From assembly GCF_002234675.1 (NCBI RefSeq), contig NC_019859.2, positions 883,740 through 947,739 of the forward strand: a stretch of 64,000 bases of DNA. Direction: 5' to 3'. How positions within the stretch are numbered: position 1 is the stretch's first letter; the number at the start of each line of letters is the position of its first letter. The position numbers and the translations under genes were made by a program. Below the pieces are notes generated by a model. The model saw only the letters and a program-made list of their open reading frames with translations, ran no database searches and had not been told where the DNA came from. This DNA is from Oryzias latipes. Lineage: Eukaryota > Chordata > Actinopteri > Beloniformes > Adrianichthyidae. This document shows, piece after piece, positions 36,501-48,729 of this stretch.

Positions 36501-39500
36501 GTTCTGCAGTCATGTTCATGTTCTAGAGTCATGTTCATGTTCTAGAGTCATGTTCATGTTCTAGTCATGTTCTGCAGTCATGTTCATGTTCTGCAGTCAT
36601 ATTCTGCAGTTATGTTCATGTTCTGCAGTCATGTTCTGCAGTTATGTTCATGTTCTGCAGTCATGTTCTAGAGTCATGTTCTAGAGTCATGTTCTAGAGT
36701 CATGTTCTAGTTCTGCAGTCATGTTCATGTTCTAGAGTCATGTTCTGCAGTCATATTCTGCAGTCATGTTCTAGAGTGATGTTCTGCGGTCATGTTCATG
36801 TTCTAGAGTCATGTTCTAGAGTCATGTTCTAGAGTCATGTTCTAGTTCTGCAGTCATGTTCATGTTCTAGAGTCATGTTCTGCAGTCATATTCTGCAGTC
36901 ATGTTCTAGAGTGATGTTCTGCAGTCATGTTCATGTTCTGCAGTCATGTTCTGCAGTTATGTTCATGTTCTGCAGTCATGTTCTAGAGTCATGTTCTAGA
37001 GTCATGTTCATGTTCTGCAGTCATGTTCATGTTCTAGAGTCATGTTCATGTTCTAGAGTCATGTTCTGCAGTCATGTTCATGTTCTAGAGTCATGTTCAT
37101 GTTCTAGAGTCATGTTCATGTTCTAGAGTCATGTTCTGCAGTCATGTTCTAGAGTCATGTTCATGTTCTGCAGTCATGTTCTAGTTCTGCAGTCATGTTC
37201 ATGTTCTAGAGTCATGTTCATGTTCTACAGTCATGTTCATGTTCTAGAGTCATGTTCTGCAGTCATGTTCATGTTCTGCAGTCATATTCTGCAGTTATGT
37301 TCATGTTCTGCAGTCATGTTCTAGAGTCATGTTCTAGAGTCATGTTCTAGAGTCATGTTCTAGTTCTGCAGTCATGTTCATGTTCTAGAGTCATGTTCTG
37401 CAGTCATATTCTGCAGTCATGTTCTAGAGTGATGTTCTGCGGTCATGTTCATGTTCTAGAGTCATGTTCTAGAGTCATGTTCTAGTTCTGCAGTCATGTT
37501 CATGTTCTAGAGTCATGTTCTGCAGTCATATTCTGCAGTCATGTTCTAGAGTGATGTTCTGCAGTCATGTTCATGTTCTGCAGTCATGTTCTGCAGTTAT
37601 GTTCATGTTCTGCAGTAATGTTCTTGTTCTGCACTCATGTTCTGCTGTCATGTTCATGTTCTGCAGTCTTGTTCTGCAGTCATGTTCTGCAGTCAAGTTC
37701 ATGTTCTGCAGTCTTGTTCTGCAGTCATGTTCTGCAGTTATGTTCATGTTCTGCAGTTATGTTCTGCAGTCAAGTTCATGTTCTGCAGTCATGTTCTGCA
37801 GTTATGTTCATGTTCTGCAGTTATGTTCTGCAGTCAAGTTCATGTTCTGCAGTAATGTTCTTGTTCTGCACTCATGTTCTGCTGTCAAGTTCATGTTCTG
37901 CAGTCATGTTCTGCAGTTATGTTCATGTTCTTCAGTCTTGTTCTGCAGTCATGTTCTGCAGTCAAGTTCATGTTCTGCAGTAATGTTCTTGTTCTGCACT
38001 CATGTTCTGCTGTCAAGTTCATGTTCTGCAGTCATGTTCTGCAGTTATGTTCATGTTCTTCAGTCTTGTTCTGCAGTCATGTTCTGCAGTTATGTTCATG
38101 TTCTGCAGTCATGTTCTGCAGTTATGTTCATGTTCTGCAGTCTTGTTCTGCAGTCATGTTCTGCAGTCATGTTCTAGAGTCATGTTCATGTTCTGCAGTC
38201 ATGTTCATGTTCTGCAGTCATGTTCTGCAGTCATGTTCTGCAGTCATGTTCTAGAGTCATGTTCATGTTCTGCAGTCATGTTCTGCAGTCATGTTCTGCA
38301 GTCATGTTCTGCAGTCATGTTCATGTTCTGCAGTCATGTTCATGTTCTGCAGTCATGTTCTAGAGTCATGTTCATGTTCTGCAGTCATGTTCATGTTCTG
38401 CAGTCATGTTCATGTTCTGCAGTCATGTTCTGCAGTCATGTTCTGCAGTCATGTTCTGCAGTCATGTTCATGTTCTGCAGTCATGTTCTAGAGTCATGTT
38501 CATGTTCTGCAGTCATGTTCATGTTCTGCAGTCATGTTCATGTTCTGCAGTCATGTTCTGCAGTCATGTTCTGCAGTTATGCTCATGTTCTGCAGTCATG
38601 TTCTAGAGTCATGTTCTGCAGTTATGTTCTGCAGTCATGTTCATGTTCTGCAGTCATGTTCTGCAGTCATGTTCATGTTCTGCAGTCAAGTTCATGTTCT
38701 GCAGTCATGTTCTGCATTCATGTTCATGTTCTGCAGTCATGTTCTGCATTCATGTTCATGTTCTGCAGTCATGTTCTGCAGTTATGTTCATGTTCTGCAG
38801 TCATGTTCTGCAGTTATGTTCATGTTCTGCAGTCTTGTTCTGCAGTCATGTTCTGCAGTTATGTTCATGTTCTGCAGTGATGTTCTGCAGTTATGTTCAT
38901 GTTCTGCAGTCATGTTCTGCAGTTATGTTCTGCAGTCAAGTTCATGTTCTGCAGTAATGTTCTTGTTCTGCACTCATGTTCTGCTGTCATGTTCATGTTC
39001 TGCAGTCTTGTTCTGCAGTCATGTTCATGTTCTGCAGTCATGTTCTGCAGTCATGTTCATGTTCTAGAGTCATGTTCTAGAGTCATGTTCTGCAGTCATG
39101 TTCATGTTCTAGAGTCAAGTTCTGCAGTCATGTTCTGCAGTCATGTTCATGTTCTGCAGTCTTGTTCTGCAGTCATGTTCATGTTCTAGAGTCATGTTCT
39201 AGAGTCATGTTCTGCAGTCATGTTCATGTTCTAGAGTCATGTTCTGCAGTCATGTTCATGTTCTGCAGTCATGTTCATGTTCTACAGTCATGTTCTAGAG
39301 CAGAGGTGGGCACTGAGGGCCGCAGTCCTGCATGTTTTCCAGCATACCCTGCTCTGGCATGTTCTAATTGGCTGGACACACCTGAACCAGGTAATCAGCC
39401 ATGAGTAGGGCAAGACTATCTGGAAATCATGCAGACACACCGGCCCTCAAGGCCTGGAATTGCCCACCCCTGTTCTAGAGTCATGTTCTGCAGTTATGTT

Positions 39501-42500
39501 CTGCAGTCATGTTCATGTTCTGCAGTCATGTTCTAGAGTCATGTTCTAGAGTCATGTTCTAGTTCTGCAGTCATGTTCATGTTCTAGAGTCATGTTCTGC
39601 AGTCATATTCTGCAGTCATGTTCTAGAGTGATGTTCTGCAGTCATGTTCATGTTCTGCAGTCATGTTCTGCAGTTATGTTCATGTTCTGCAGTAATGTTC
39701 TTGTTCTGCACTCATGTTCTGCTGTCATGTTCATGTTCTGCAGTCTTGTTCTGCAGTCATGTTCTGCAGTCAAGTTCATGTTCTGCAGTCTTGTTCTGCA
39801 GTCATGTTCTGCAGTTATGTTCATGTTCTGCAGTTATGTTCTGCAGTCAAGTTCATGTTCTGCAGTCATGTTCTGCAGTTATGTTCATGTTCTGCAGTTA
39901 TGTTCTGCAGTCAAGTTCATGTTCTGCAGTAATGTTCTTGTTCTGCAGTTATGTTCTGCTGTCAAGTTCATGTTCTGCAGTCATGTTCTGCAGTTATGTT
40001 CATGTTCTTCAGTCTTGTTCTGCAGTCATGTTCTGCAGTCAAGTTCATGTTCTGCAGTAATGTTCTTGTTCTGCACTCATGTTCTGCTGTCAAGTTCATG
40101 TTCTGCAGTCATGTTCTGCAGTTATGTTCATGTTCTTCAGTCTTGTTCTGCAGTCATGTTCTGCAGTTATGTTCATGTTCTGCAGTCATGTTCTGCAGTT
40201 ATGTTCATGTTCTGCAGTCTTGTTCTGCAGTCATGTTCTGCAGTCATGTTCTAGAGTCATGTTCATGTTCTGCAGTCATGTTCATGTTCTGCAGTCATGT
40301 TCTGCAGTCATGTTCTGCAGTCATGTTCTAGAGTCATGTTCATGTTCTGCAGTCATGTTCTGCAGTCATGTTCTGCAGTCATGTTCTGCAGTCATGTTCA
40401 TGTTCTGCAGTCATGTTCATGTTCTGCAGTCATGTTCTAGAGTCATGTTCATGTTCTGCAGTCATGTTCATGTTCTGCAGTCATGTTCATGTTCTGCAGT
40501 CATGTTCTGCAGTCATGTTCTGCAGTCATGTTCTGCAGTCATGTTCTGCAGTCATGTTCATGTTCTGCAGTCATGTTCTAGAGTCATGTTCATGTTCTGC
40601 AGTCATGTTCATGTTCTGCAGTCATGTTCATGTTCTGCAGTCATGTTCTGCAGTCATGTTCTGCAGTTATGCTCATGTTCTGCAGTCATGTTCTAGAGTC
40701 ATGTTCTGCAGTTATGTTCTGCAGTCATGTTCATGTTCTGCAGTCATGTTCTGCAGTCATGTTCATGTTCTGCAGTCAAGTTCATGTTCTGCAGTCATGT
40801 TCTGCATTCATGTTCATGTTCTGCAGTCATGTTCTGCATTCATGTTCATGTTCTGCAGTCATGTTCTGCAGTTATGTTCATGTTCTGCAGTCATGTTCTG
40901 CAGTTATGTTCATGTTCTGCAGTCTTGTTCTGCAGTCATGTTCTGCAGTTATGTTCATGTTCTGCAGTGATGTTCTGCAGTTATGTTCATGTTCTGCAGT
41001 CATGTTCTGCAGTTATGTTCTGCAGTCAAGTTCATGTTCTGCAGTAATGTTCTTGTTCTGCACTCATGTTCTGCTGTCATGTTCATGTTCTGCAGTCTTG
41101 TTCTGCAGTCATGTTCATGTTCTGCAGTCATGTTCTGCAGTCATGTTCATGTTCTAGAGTCATGTTCTAGAGTCATGTTCTGCAGTCATGTTCATGTTCT
41201 AGAGTCAAGTTCTGCAGTCATGTTCTGCAGTCATGTTCATGTTCTGCAGTCTTGTTCTGCAGTCATGTTCATGTTCTAGAGTCATGTTCTAGAGTCATGT
41301 TCTGCAGTCATGTTCATGTTCTAGAGTCATGTTCTGCAGTCATGTTCATGTTCTGCAGTCATGTTCATGTTCTACAGTCATGTTCTAGAGCAGAGGTGGG
41401 CACTGAGGGCCGCAGTCCTGCATGTTTTCCAGCATACCCTGCTCTGGCATGTTCTAATTGGCTGGACACACCTGAACCAGGTAATCAGCCATGAGTAGGG
41501 CAAGACTATCTGGAAATCATGCAGACACACCGGCCCTCAAGGCCTGGAATTGCCCACCCCTGTTCTAGAGTCATGTTCTGCAGTTATGTTCTGCAGTCAT
41601 GTTCATGTTCTGCAGTCATGTTATAGAGTCATGTTCATGTTCTGCAGTCATGTTCATGTTCTGCAGTTATGTTCATGTTCTGCAGTCATGTTCATGTTCT
41701 AGAGTCATGTTCTAGAGTCATGTTCTGCAGTCATGTTCATGTTCTAGAGTCATGTTCTGCAGTCATGTTCTGCAGTCATGTTCTGCAGTCATGTTCATGT
41801 TCTGCAGTCATGTTCTGCAGTTATGTTCATGTTCTGCAGTCATGTTCATGTTCTAGAGTCATGTTCTAGAGTCATGTTCTGCAGTCATGTTCTGCAGTCA
41901 TGTTCATGTTCTGCAGTCATGTTCTGCAGTCATGTTCTAGAGTCATGTTCATGTTCTGCAGTCATGTTCTGCAGTCATGTTCTGCAGTCATGTTCTAGAG
42001 TCATGTTCATGTTCTGCAGTCATGTTCTGCAGTCATGTTCTGCAGTCATGTTCTGCAGTCATGTTCTGCAGTCATGTTCTGCAGTCATGTTCATGTTCTG
42101 CAGTCATGTTCTGCAGTTATGTTCATGTTCTGCAGTCATGTTCATGTTCTAGAGTCATGTTCTGCAGTCATGTTTTGCAGTCATGTTCTGCAGTCATGTT
42201 CTGCAGTCATGTTCTGCAGTCATGTTCTGCAGTCATGTTCTAGAGTCATGTTCATGTTCTGCAGTCATGTTTTGCAGTCATGTTTTGCAGTCATGTTCTG
42301 CAGTCATGTTCTGCAGTCATGTTCTAGAGTCATGTTCTGCAGTCAAGTTCATGTTCTGCAGTCAAGTTCATGTTCTGCAGTCATGTTCTGCATTCAAGTT
42401 CATGTTCTGCAGTCATGTTCATGTTCTGCAGTCATGTTCTGCATTCAAGTTCATGTTCTGCAGTCATGTTCATGTTCTGCAGTCAAGTTCATGTTCTGCA

Positions 42501-45500
42501 GTCATGTTCTGCATTCAAGTTCATGTTCTGCAGTCATGTTCTGCATTAAAGTTCATGTTCTGCAGTCTTGTTCTGCAGTCATGTTCTGCAGTTATGTTCA
42601 TGTTCTGCAGTCTTGTTCATGTTCTGCAGTCATGTTCTGCAGTTATGTTCATGTTCTGCAGTTATGTTCATGTTCTGCAGTCATGTTCTGCAGTTATGTT
42701 CTGCAGTCAAGTTCATGTTCTGCAGTAATGTTCTTGTTCTGCACTCATGTTCTGCTGTCATGTTCATGTTCTGCAGTCTTGTTCTGCAGTCATGTTCTGC
42801 AGTCAAGTTCATGTTCTGCAGTCTTGTTCTGCAGTCATGTCCTGCAGTTATGTTCATGTTCTGCAGTTATGTTCTGCAGTCAAGTTCATGTTCTGCAGTC
42901 ATGTTCTGCAGTTATGTTCATGTTCTGCAGTTATGTTCTGCAGTCAAGTTCATGTTCTGCAGTAATGTTCTTGTTCTGCACTCATGTTCTGCTGTCAAGT
43001 TCATGTTCTGCAGTCATGTTCTGCAGTTATGTTCATGTTCTTCAGTCTTGTTCTGCAGTCATGTTCTGCAGTCAAGTTCATGTTCTGCAGTAATGTTCTT
43101 GTTCTGCACTCATGTTCTGCTGTCAAGTTCATGTTCTGCAGTCATGTTCTGCAGTTATGTTCATGTTCTTCAGTCTTGTTCTGCAGTCATGTTCTGCAGT
43201 TATGTTCATGTTCTGCAGTCATGTTCTGCAGTTATGTTCATGTTCTGCAGTCTTGTTCTGCAGTCATGTTCTGCAGTCATGTTCTAGAGTCATGTTCATG
43301 TTCTGCAGTCATGTTCATGTTCTGCAGTCATGTTCTGCAGTCATGTTCTGCAGTCATGTTCTAGAGTCATGTTCATGTTCTGCAGTCATGTTCTGCAGTC
43401 ATGTTCTGCAGTCATGTTCATGTTCTACAGTCATGTTCATGTTCTGCAGTCATGTTCTAGAGTCATGTTCATGTTCTGCAGTCATGTTCATGTTCTGCAG
43501 TCATGTTCATGTTCTGCAGTCATGTTCTGCAGTCTTGTTCTGCAGTCATGTCCTGCAGTTATGTTCATGTTCTGCAGTTATGTTCTGCAGTCAAGTTCAT
43601 GTTCTGCAGTCATGTTCTGCAGTTATGTTCATGTTCTGCAGTTATGTTCTGCAGTCAAGTTCATGTTCTGCAGTAATGTTCTTGTTCTGCACTCATGTTC
43701 TGCTGTCAAGTTCATGTTCTGCAGTCATGTTCTGCAGTTATGTTCATGTTCTTCAGTCTTGTTCTGCAGTCATGTTCTGCAGTCAAGTTCATGTTCTGCA
43801 GTAATGTTCTTGTTCTGCACTCATGTTCTGCTGTCAAGTTCATGTTCTGCAGTCATGTTCTGCAGTTATGTTCATGTTCTTCAGTCTTGTTCTGCAGTCA
43901 TGTTCTGCAGTTATGTTCATGTTCTGCAGTCATGTTCTGCAGTTATGTTCATGTTCTGCAGTCTTGTTCTGCAGTCATGTTCTGCAGTCATGTTCTAGAG
44001 TCATGTTCATGTTCTGCAGTCATGTTCATGTTCTGCAGTCATGTTCTGCAGTCATGTTCTGCAGTCATGTTCTAGAGTCATGTTCATGTTCTGCAGTCAT
44101 GTTCTGCAGTCATGTTCTGCAGTCATGTTCTGCAGTCATGTTCATGTTCTGCAGTCATGTTCATGTTCTGCAGTCATGTTCTAGAGTCATGTTCATGTTC
44201 TGCAGTCATGTTCATGTTCTGCAGTCATGTTCATGTTCTGCAGTCATGTTCTGCAGTCATGTTCTGCAGTCATGTTCTGCAGTCATGTTCTGCAGTCATG
44301 TTCATGTTCTGCAGTCATGTTCTAGAGTCATGTTCATGTTCTGCAGTCATGTTCATGTTCTGCAGTCATGTTCATGTTCTGCAGTCATGTTCTGCAGTCA
44401 TGTTCTGCAGTTATGCTCATGTTCTGCAGTCATGTTCTAGAGTCATGTTCTGCAGTTATGTTCTGCAGTCATGTTCATGTTCTGCAGTCATGTTCTGCAG
44501 TCATGTTCATGTTCTGCAGTCAAGTTCATGTTCTGCAGTCATGTTCTGCATTCATGTTCATGTTCTGCAGTCATGTTCTGCATTCATGTTCATGTTCTGC
44601 AGTCATGTTCTGCAGTTATGTTCATGTTCTGCAGTCATGTTCTGCAGTTATGTTCATGTTCTGCAGTCTTGTTCTGCAGTCATGTTCTGCAGTTATGTTC
44701 ATGTTCTGCAGTGATGTTCTGCAGTTATGTTCATGTTCTGCAGTCATGTTCTGCAGTTATGTTCTGCAGTCAAGTTCATGTTCTGCAGTAATGTTCTTGT
44801 TCTGCACTCATGTTCTGCTGTCATGTTCATGTTCTGCAGTCTTGTTCTGCAGTCTTGTTCTGCAGTCATGTTCTGCAGTCTTGTTCTGCAGTCATGTTCT
44901 GCAGTTATGTTCATGTTCTGCAGTTATGTTCTGCAGTCAAGTTCATGTTCTGCAGTCATGTTCTGCAGTTATGTTCATGTTCTTCAGTCTTGTTCTGCAC
45001 TCATGTTCTGCTGTCAAGTTCATGTTCTGCAGTCATGTTCTGCAGTTATGTTCATGTTCTTCAGTCTTGTTCTGCAGTCATGTTCTGCAGTTATGTTCAT
45101 GTTCTGCAGTCTAGTTCTGCAGTCATGTTCATGTTTTGCAGTGATGTTCTGCAGTTATGTTCATGTTCTGCAGTTATGTTCTGCAGTCAAGTTCATGTTC
45201 TGCAGTCATGTTCTGCAGTTATGTTCAAGTTCTGCAGTTATGTTCTGCAGTCAAGTTCATGTTCTGCTGTCATGTTCATGTTCTGCAGTCATGTTTTGCA
45301 GTCATGTTCTGCAGTTATGTTCTGCAGTCAAGTTCATGTTCTGCAGTCATGTTCTGCAGTCTTGTTCTGCAGTCTTGTTCTGCAGTCATGTTCTGCAGTT
45401 ATGTTCATGTTCTGCAGTTATGTTCATGTTCTGCAGTTATGTTCTGCAGTCAAGTTCATGTTCTGCAGTAATGTTCTTGTTCTGCAGTCATGTTCTGCAG

Positions 45501-47676
45501 TTATGTTCATGTTCTGCAGTTATGTTCTGAAGTCAAGTTCATGTTCTGCAGTTATGTTCATGTTCTGCAGTGATGTTCTGCAGTTATGTTCATGTTCTGC
45601 AGTCATGTTCTGCAGTTATGTTCATGTTCTGCAGTGATGTTCTGCAGTCATGTTCATGTTCTGCAGTCTTGTTCTGCAGTCATGTTCTACAGTCAAGTTC
45701 ATGTTCTGCAGTCATGTTCTGCAGTTATGTTCATGTTCTGCAGTCATGTTCTGCTGTCATGTTCATGTTCTGCTGTCATGTTCTGCAGTCATGTTCTGTA
45801 GTCATGTTCCACATTCACGTTCCGCTGTGTTTCAGGGGAACTTTCATTGAGTTCCGTAACGGGATGTTGAACGTCTCGCCGGTTGGACGCAGCTGCAGTC
45901 AGGAGGAGCGGATCGAGTTCTACGAGCTGGACCAGGTAACAAATGGGGGGGGGGGGGGGGGGGGTTTGAACCCCCAACCGCTGCTGCTTCACCGACTGTT
46001 GTTGTTCTGACAGAAAGAGAAGATCAGAGAGAAGTTTGTTTCTGCGCTGAAGGAGGAGTTCAAAGGAAAAGGCCTGTCGTTCTCCATCGGTGAGTTCTGC
46101 GTCTGCCTGCAGAACGTTCTACATGTTCCAAATATTTGGGAACGAAATGAAAACTTAACCAAAAAGATAATTTAAAAAAAAGAATCACCCAGATGGTTTG
46201 GTGCTCCATTCTCCAGTCATTGGTTCATTTGTCATTTAAAAAAATGTACATTTTCCAATAGTTTTAGTTTCTGTGTTTGCACGACTCGATTATTTATCCA
46301 TCAATAATCTGGAGGATTGAGGAGTCTGAGCCGTGCAGGAGACTGAAAACACCTGGAGCGGATCGGAGCCGGCTGTTCATCATAGAACGGCAGAAATGTT
46401 CCTATTCATGTTACGGGGCTTCAGCAGCAGGATGTGGGTGGTGGGATTCCAGCGGTCTGCCTGGATTCTGGCTGAGATCCGACGGTTTTCCAAACATAAA
46501 CAGGAATTCTGTCCGTCTGCAGGAGGTCAGATCAGCTTCGACGTGTTTCCTGACGGCTGGGATAAGAGGTACTGTCTGGGCATCGTGGAGAAGGACCACT
46601 ACTCCACCATCCACTTCTTTGGAGACAAGACCAAACCTGTGAGTGTGTCCAGCACAGCAGAACCTTTGGAACCCTAGAACCCATCAATATAAGAAAACCC
46701 AGGAAGTCTAAACGTTTGTTCTCTGTGACACTTGTGCTTCGTTAGCATGGCTAGCATCATTAGCATCGTTTCAGTCTGAAGCTTTATTTAACCATTTAAG
46801 GTTTTTATCTCCTGAACTCTTGGATTATCTGAACTGAAATCCCACTTTTCAAACATTTCGTCTTCTATTCCACGATCACGTTCTTTGTTTAGCTACTGTA
46901 GCATTTTAGCCGTTAGCGTCCTTCTCAAACAGGAAGTGTCCTTAACAGCTGTTATGCTGCGACGGAACACCATTCCTGCATCTGATTTTGCGTTGCTCGT
47001 CCAAAAACCTGTTCATAAACCCCGGACACCTGTGGGAGGAGCTAAAGACTGTAGCCTTATCACTACACGGCAGCATACCTCAAAAACAGTCCACGTGTGG
47101 ACGACACAGATGATGCTGAGAGACCATGTGTGTGTATTTGAAAGAGTTCTTGAAAAGCATCGGTACTCCCGCCTTCTACTCTGGGTTCTTTTTGTTGATG
47201 CGCTAACACAGCGCGTCATTTTTAGCGCTCTAGTGTTTTTCTGTATTTGAACGTTGGATCTTCTATTCGTCTCAATAGGTTTAGTTTTCGTCAGTGAAGT
47301 TAGCATTTTGCATTGTCTATTTTTCTAACTGTCTTTCTCGAGGGTTTGGCTTCGTTCAGAAGCGTTGCGTTTTCTTGGGTCAGTTAGCATCGTTCTTGCG
47401 TTCCTGCGTTTCTTTAGAACGTCTCCTGACCCCAGAGCCGCACGGAGCCTTCAGCATTTCGTAAACTCCTAATCTTTTGTTTCCGTAGATGTACTCGGAC
47501 TCAGCGTCTGAGTGGGACACACGAGTCAGAGTTCCGCGTTCGAGTTCCTGCTGATGCGTTTCCTGTTTCAGGGAGGAAACGACTACGAGATCTTCAGCGA
47601 CCCGCGGACCGTCGGCCACGAGGTTTCCTGTCCGGAGGACACCAGGCGTCTCTGCGAACAGCTCTTCTTCTGCTGA
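32970..47676 (+). CDS. pmm2: phosphomannomutase 2, complete, 8 exons, 250 aa
   Basis: Exons 32970-33044, 35678-35789, 35864-35940, 36039-36130, 45836-45935, 46014-46089, 46523-46638 and 47572-47676; phases agree and sum to 753 nt. It is a cytosolic HAD-family enzyme that interconverts mannose-6-phosphate and mannose-1-phosphate, the precursor of GDP-mannose for N-glycosylation. The motif FDVDGTLT is at 14-21, with D15 the phospho-acceptor and D17 the acid/base. Other family blocks are [62 protein letters not shown] and [16 protein letters not shown]. Length and wording fit PMM2 (human 246 aa) better than PMM1. It sits in a GC-rich CpG context with a GACAAGATG start. Intron 4 (36131-45835) is almost entirely minisatellite; intron 1 contains a Tc1 element. 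The first-exon frame is fixed by the catalytic motif. Confidence 0.93.
33471..33523. repeat. (TA)n microsatellite in pmm2 intron 1
   Basis: About 26 uninterrupted TA units. Confidence 0.95.
33964..35380 (+). mobile_element. Tc1-like transposon with about 280-bp TIRs, in pmm2 intron 1
   Basis: Bounded by TA on both sides. The ends begin CACTGACCAAAAATATAAAC and are repeated inverted at the right end. The TIRs run about 33964-34246 and 35098-35380 with only scattered differences, so the insertion is fairly recent. It encodes a Tc1-type transposase with an internal deletion. The insertion lies in a TG-rich tract. Confidence 0.93.
34262..35059 (+). pseudogene. Tc1-like transposase, in frame but missing an internal segment
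   Basis: From [16 protein letters not shown] (start chosen because family members begin so) to GGHTRY, 265 codons without a stop. The helix-turn-helix region ([20 protein letters not shown]) and the catalytic residues of the DD34E core are visible: [19 protein letters not shown] and [11 protein letters not shown]. Between [10 protein letters not shown] and [12 protein letters not shown] about 70 residues of the usual protein are absent, including the second DNA-binding part, so activity is unlikely although the frame is open. Confidence 0.88.
35381..35632. repeat. GTGTTCATGCAT-type microsatellite in pmm2 intron 1
   Basis: Tandem gtgtgttcatgcatgt words with variants; with the TG tract at 33863-33961 it makes one older repeat now split by the Tc1 insertion. 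It is open in all plus frames (Cys/Val/His/Met-rich), not a gene. Confidence 0.85.
39301..39472. mobile_element. hAT-type MITE inserted in the pmm2 minisatellite, copy 1
   Basis: The ends CAGAGGTGGGCA and the inverted TGCCCACCCCTG form TIRs; the 8-bp duplication TTCTAGAG on both sides is the hAT-type length. The interior is non-coding. The target is a minisatellite unit (TTCTAGAGTCATG). Confidence 0.88.
41391..41562. mobile_element. hAT-type MITE, copy 2 made by array duplication
   Basis: As far as I can see identical to the copy 2090 bp upstream, with the same flanking TTCTAGAG and the same surrounding units. It was therefore copied with its block rather than inserted separately. Confidence 0.88.
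45945..45964. repeat. G20 run just after the pmm2 exon 5 donor
   Basis: Twenty G in a row starting 10 nt into intron 5 on the sense strand. A potential G-quadruplex in the nascent RNA. Confidence 0.9.
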
Positions 47677-47906
47677 AGCTACTGGAGGCTGAAGGGGAGG
47701 AGCCTCATCCTGACCTGGGGGAGGAGCCAAAGACTTGTTTCGGGTTTTCATTGATCAGTTAAATCTATTGATGTTCTTTGATCCGTCCCATGTGACCAAG
47801 AGAGCCAATCACCTGCAGCAACACGGGATGTGACCTCATTGCTTCCTGTGAGGGACACTACAGCAGCTTCCATGGCGGCGGCGATGAAGACTTTTCTACT
47901 GTAACC

Positions 47907-47912
47907 AATAAA
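47907..47912 (+). terminator. poly(A) signal of pmm2
   Basis: AATAAA 231 bp after the pmm2 stop codon, in CCAATAAAGAG. Confidence 0.75.
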
Positions 47913-48455
47913 GAGATCAAAGCACCTGTTGAAAATTCTCTCTGATCAATTCTTCATCTGATCGTCTCAGCAGTCCACCTCCTCCAATCAGGGATCACTT
48001 CTGCACATTCTGAGCGTTCTGTTACTTAATGTTACTGAATAGAATCGCTTTGATACTGAACTGCAGTTCAAACTATTATCTGTAAGATTGTGGCTCCATC
48101 TGTGAAGTTTTTAAGGTGGTAATGAAAACTGAATGCAGAATTAAACTGACTTTTACATTATTTCCATCAATCTGTGGTCACATTTGGTATTTTTGGACAT
48201 CAATAAGCCCCAGCCCCCAAAGGAAACATTCCATATTTGGGAACCACAGGGTTGGACTGTCGGTTCTTTGAGTTTTACTGTTATGAAGCAAGGCATCAAT
48301 TTACAAGGCAGTGGATGATGGAGTTTCCATGGCAACACTGATAATCATGATCTGCAGGTGAGGGTCAGTCTGTGAGACAACTTTTCTTTGGCTTCCATGT
48401 AGGTGAATGTCCCTCCGTTGTCATGGCGACGGTACAGAACCCTCAAAGTGTCCGT

Positions 48456-48724
48456 TTAACCCTTGTGCTATCCTATGACCCCCCCCTCCCCCCCCTTCCA
48501 TTGAGGTGTTCTCCCTACCATGACAAAGGTGGATAAAGGTGGAAAGATTTCATGTAATCCATGGACACCAGTGAAGATCACAAACCATTGAAGAAAAAAG
48601 GTTCATAGCACTGTCTAGTGGGTCTAGATGACCCAACTCCCAACGTTAACCTTTGTGCCATCCTAGGCACTTTGGCAGAACACGTCAATGTAAGGGCGGG
48701 TCATCTAGGATAGCACAAGGGTTA
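48456..48724. mobile_element. TTAA-type MITE, copy 2
   Basis: Starts TTAACCCTTGTGCTATCC and ends GGATAGCACAAGGGTTA. The interior is the inverted form of the element at 2457, with a C-rich run at 48479-48495. Near the right end an extra internal end-like segment (TTAACCTTTGTGCCATCC) suggests a partial second copy or duplication. Confidence 0.8.
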
Positions 48725-48729
48725 GATGG

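Larger units (their letters stand above)
36195..45812. repeat. 9.6-kb minisatellite filling pmm2 intron 4, with higher-order structure
   Basis: Units are the 13-mer tcatgttctgcag, the 19-mer tcatgttcatgttctgcag, and forms ending in tctagag or with tta/caag changes. Nearly every unit carries TTCTGCAG. Blocks are duplicated: about 37.5-39.5 kb recurs at 39.6-41.57 kb (offset 2077, then 2090 bp, including a hAT MITE). Parts recur again at offsets 3033, 711 and 3744 bp up to about 44.8 kb. Stop-free frames yield many overlapping Cys/Ser-rich ORFs, which are artefacts. Flanked by pmm2 exons 36039-36130 and 45836-45935. Confidence 0.95.

Noticed and set aside
36875-46010. Dozens of overlapping Cys/Ser-rich plus-strand ORFs of up to 352 codons
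   Set aside because: All are frames of the 13/19-bp array in pmm2 intron 4; they start and end where single units change the frame.
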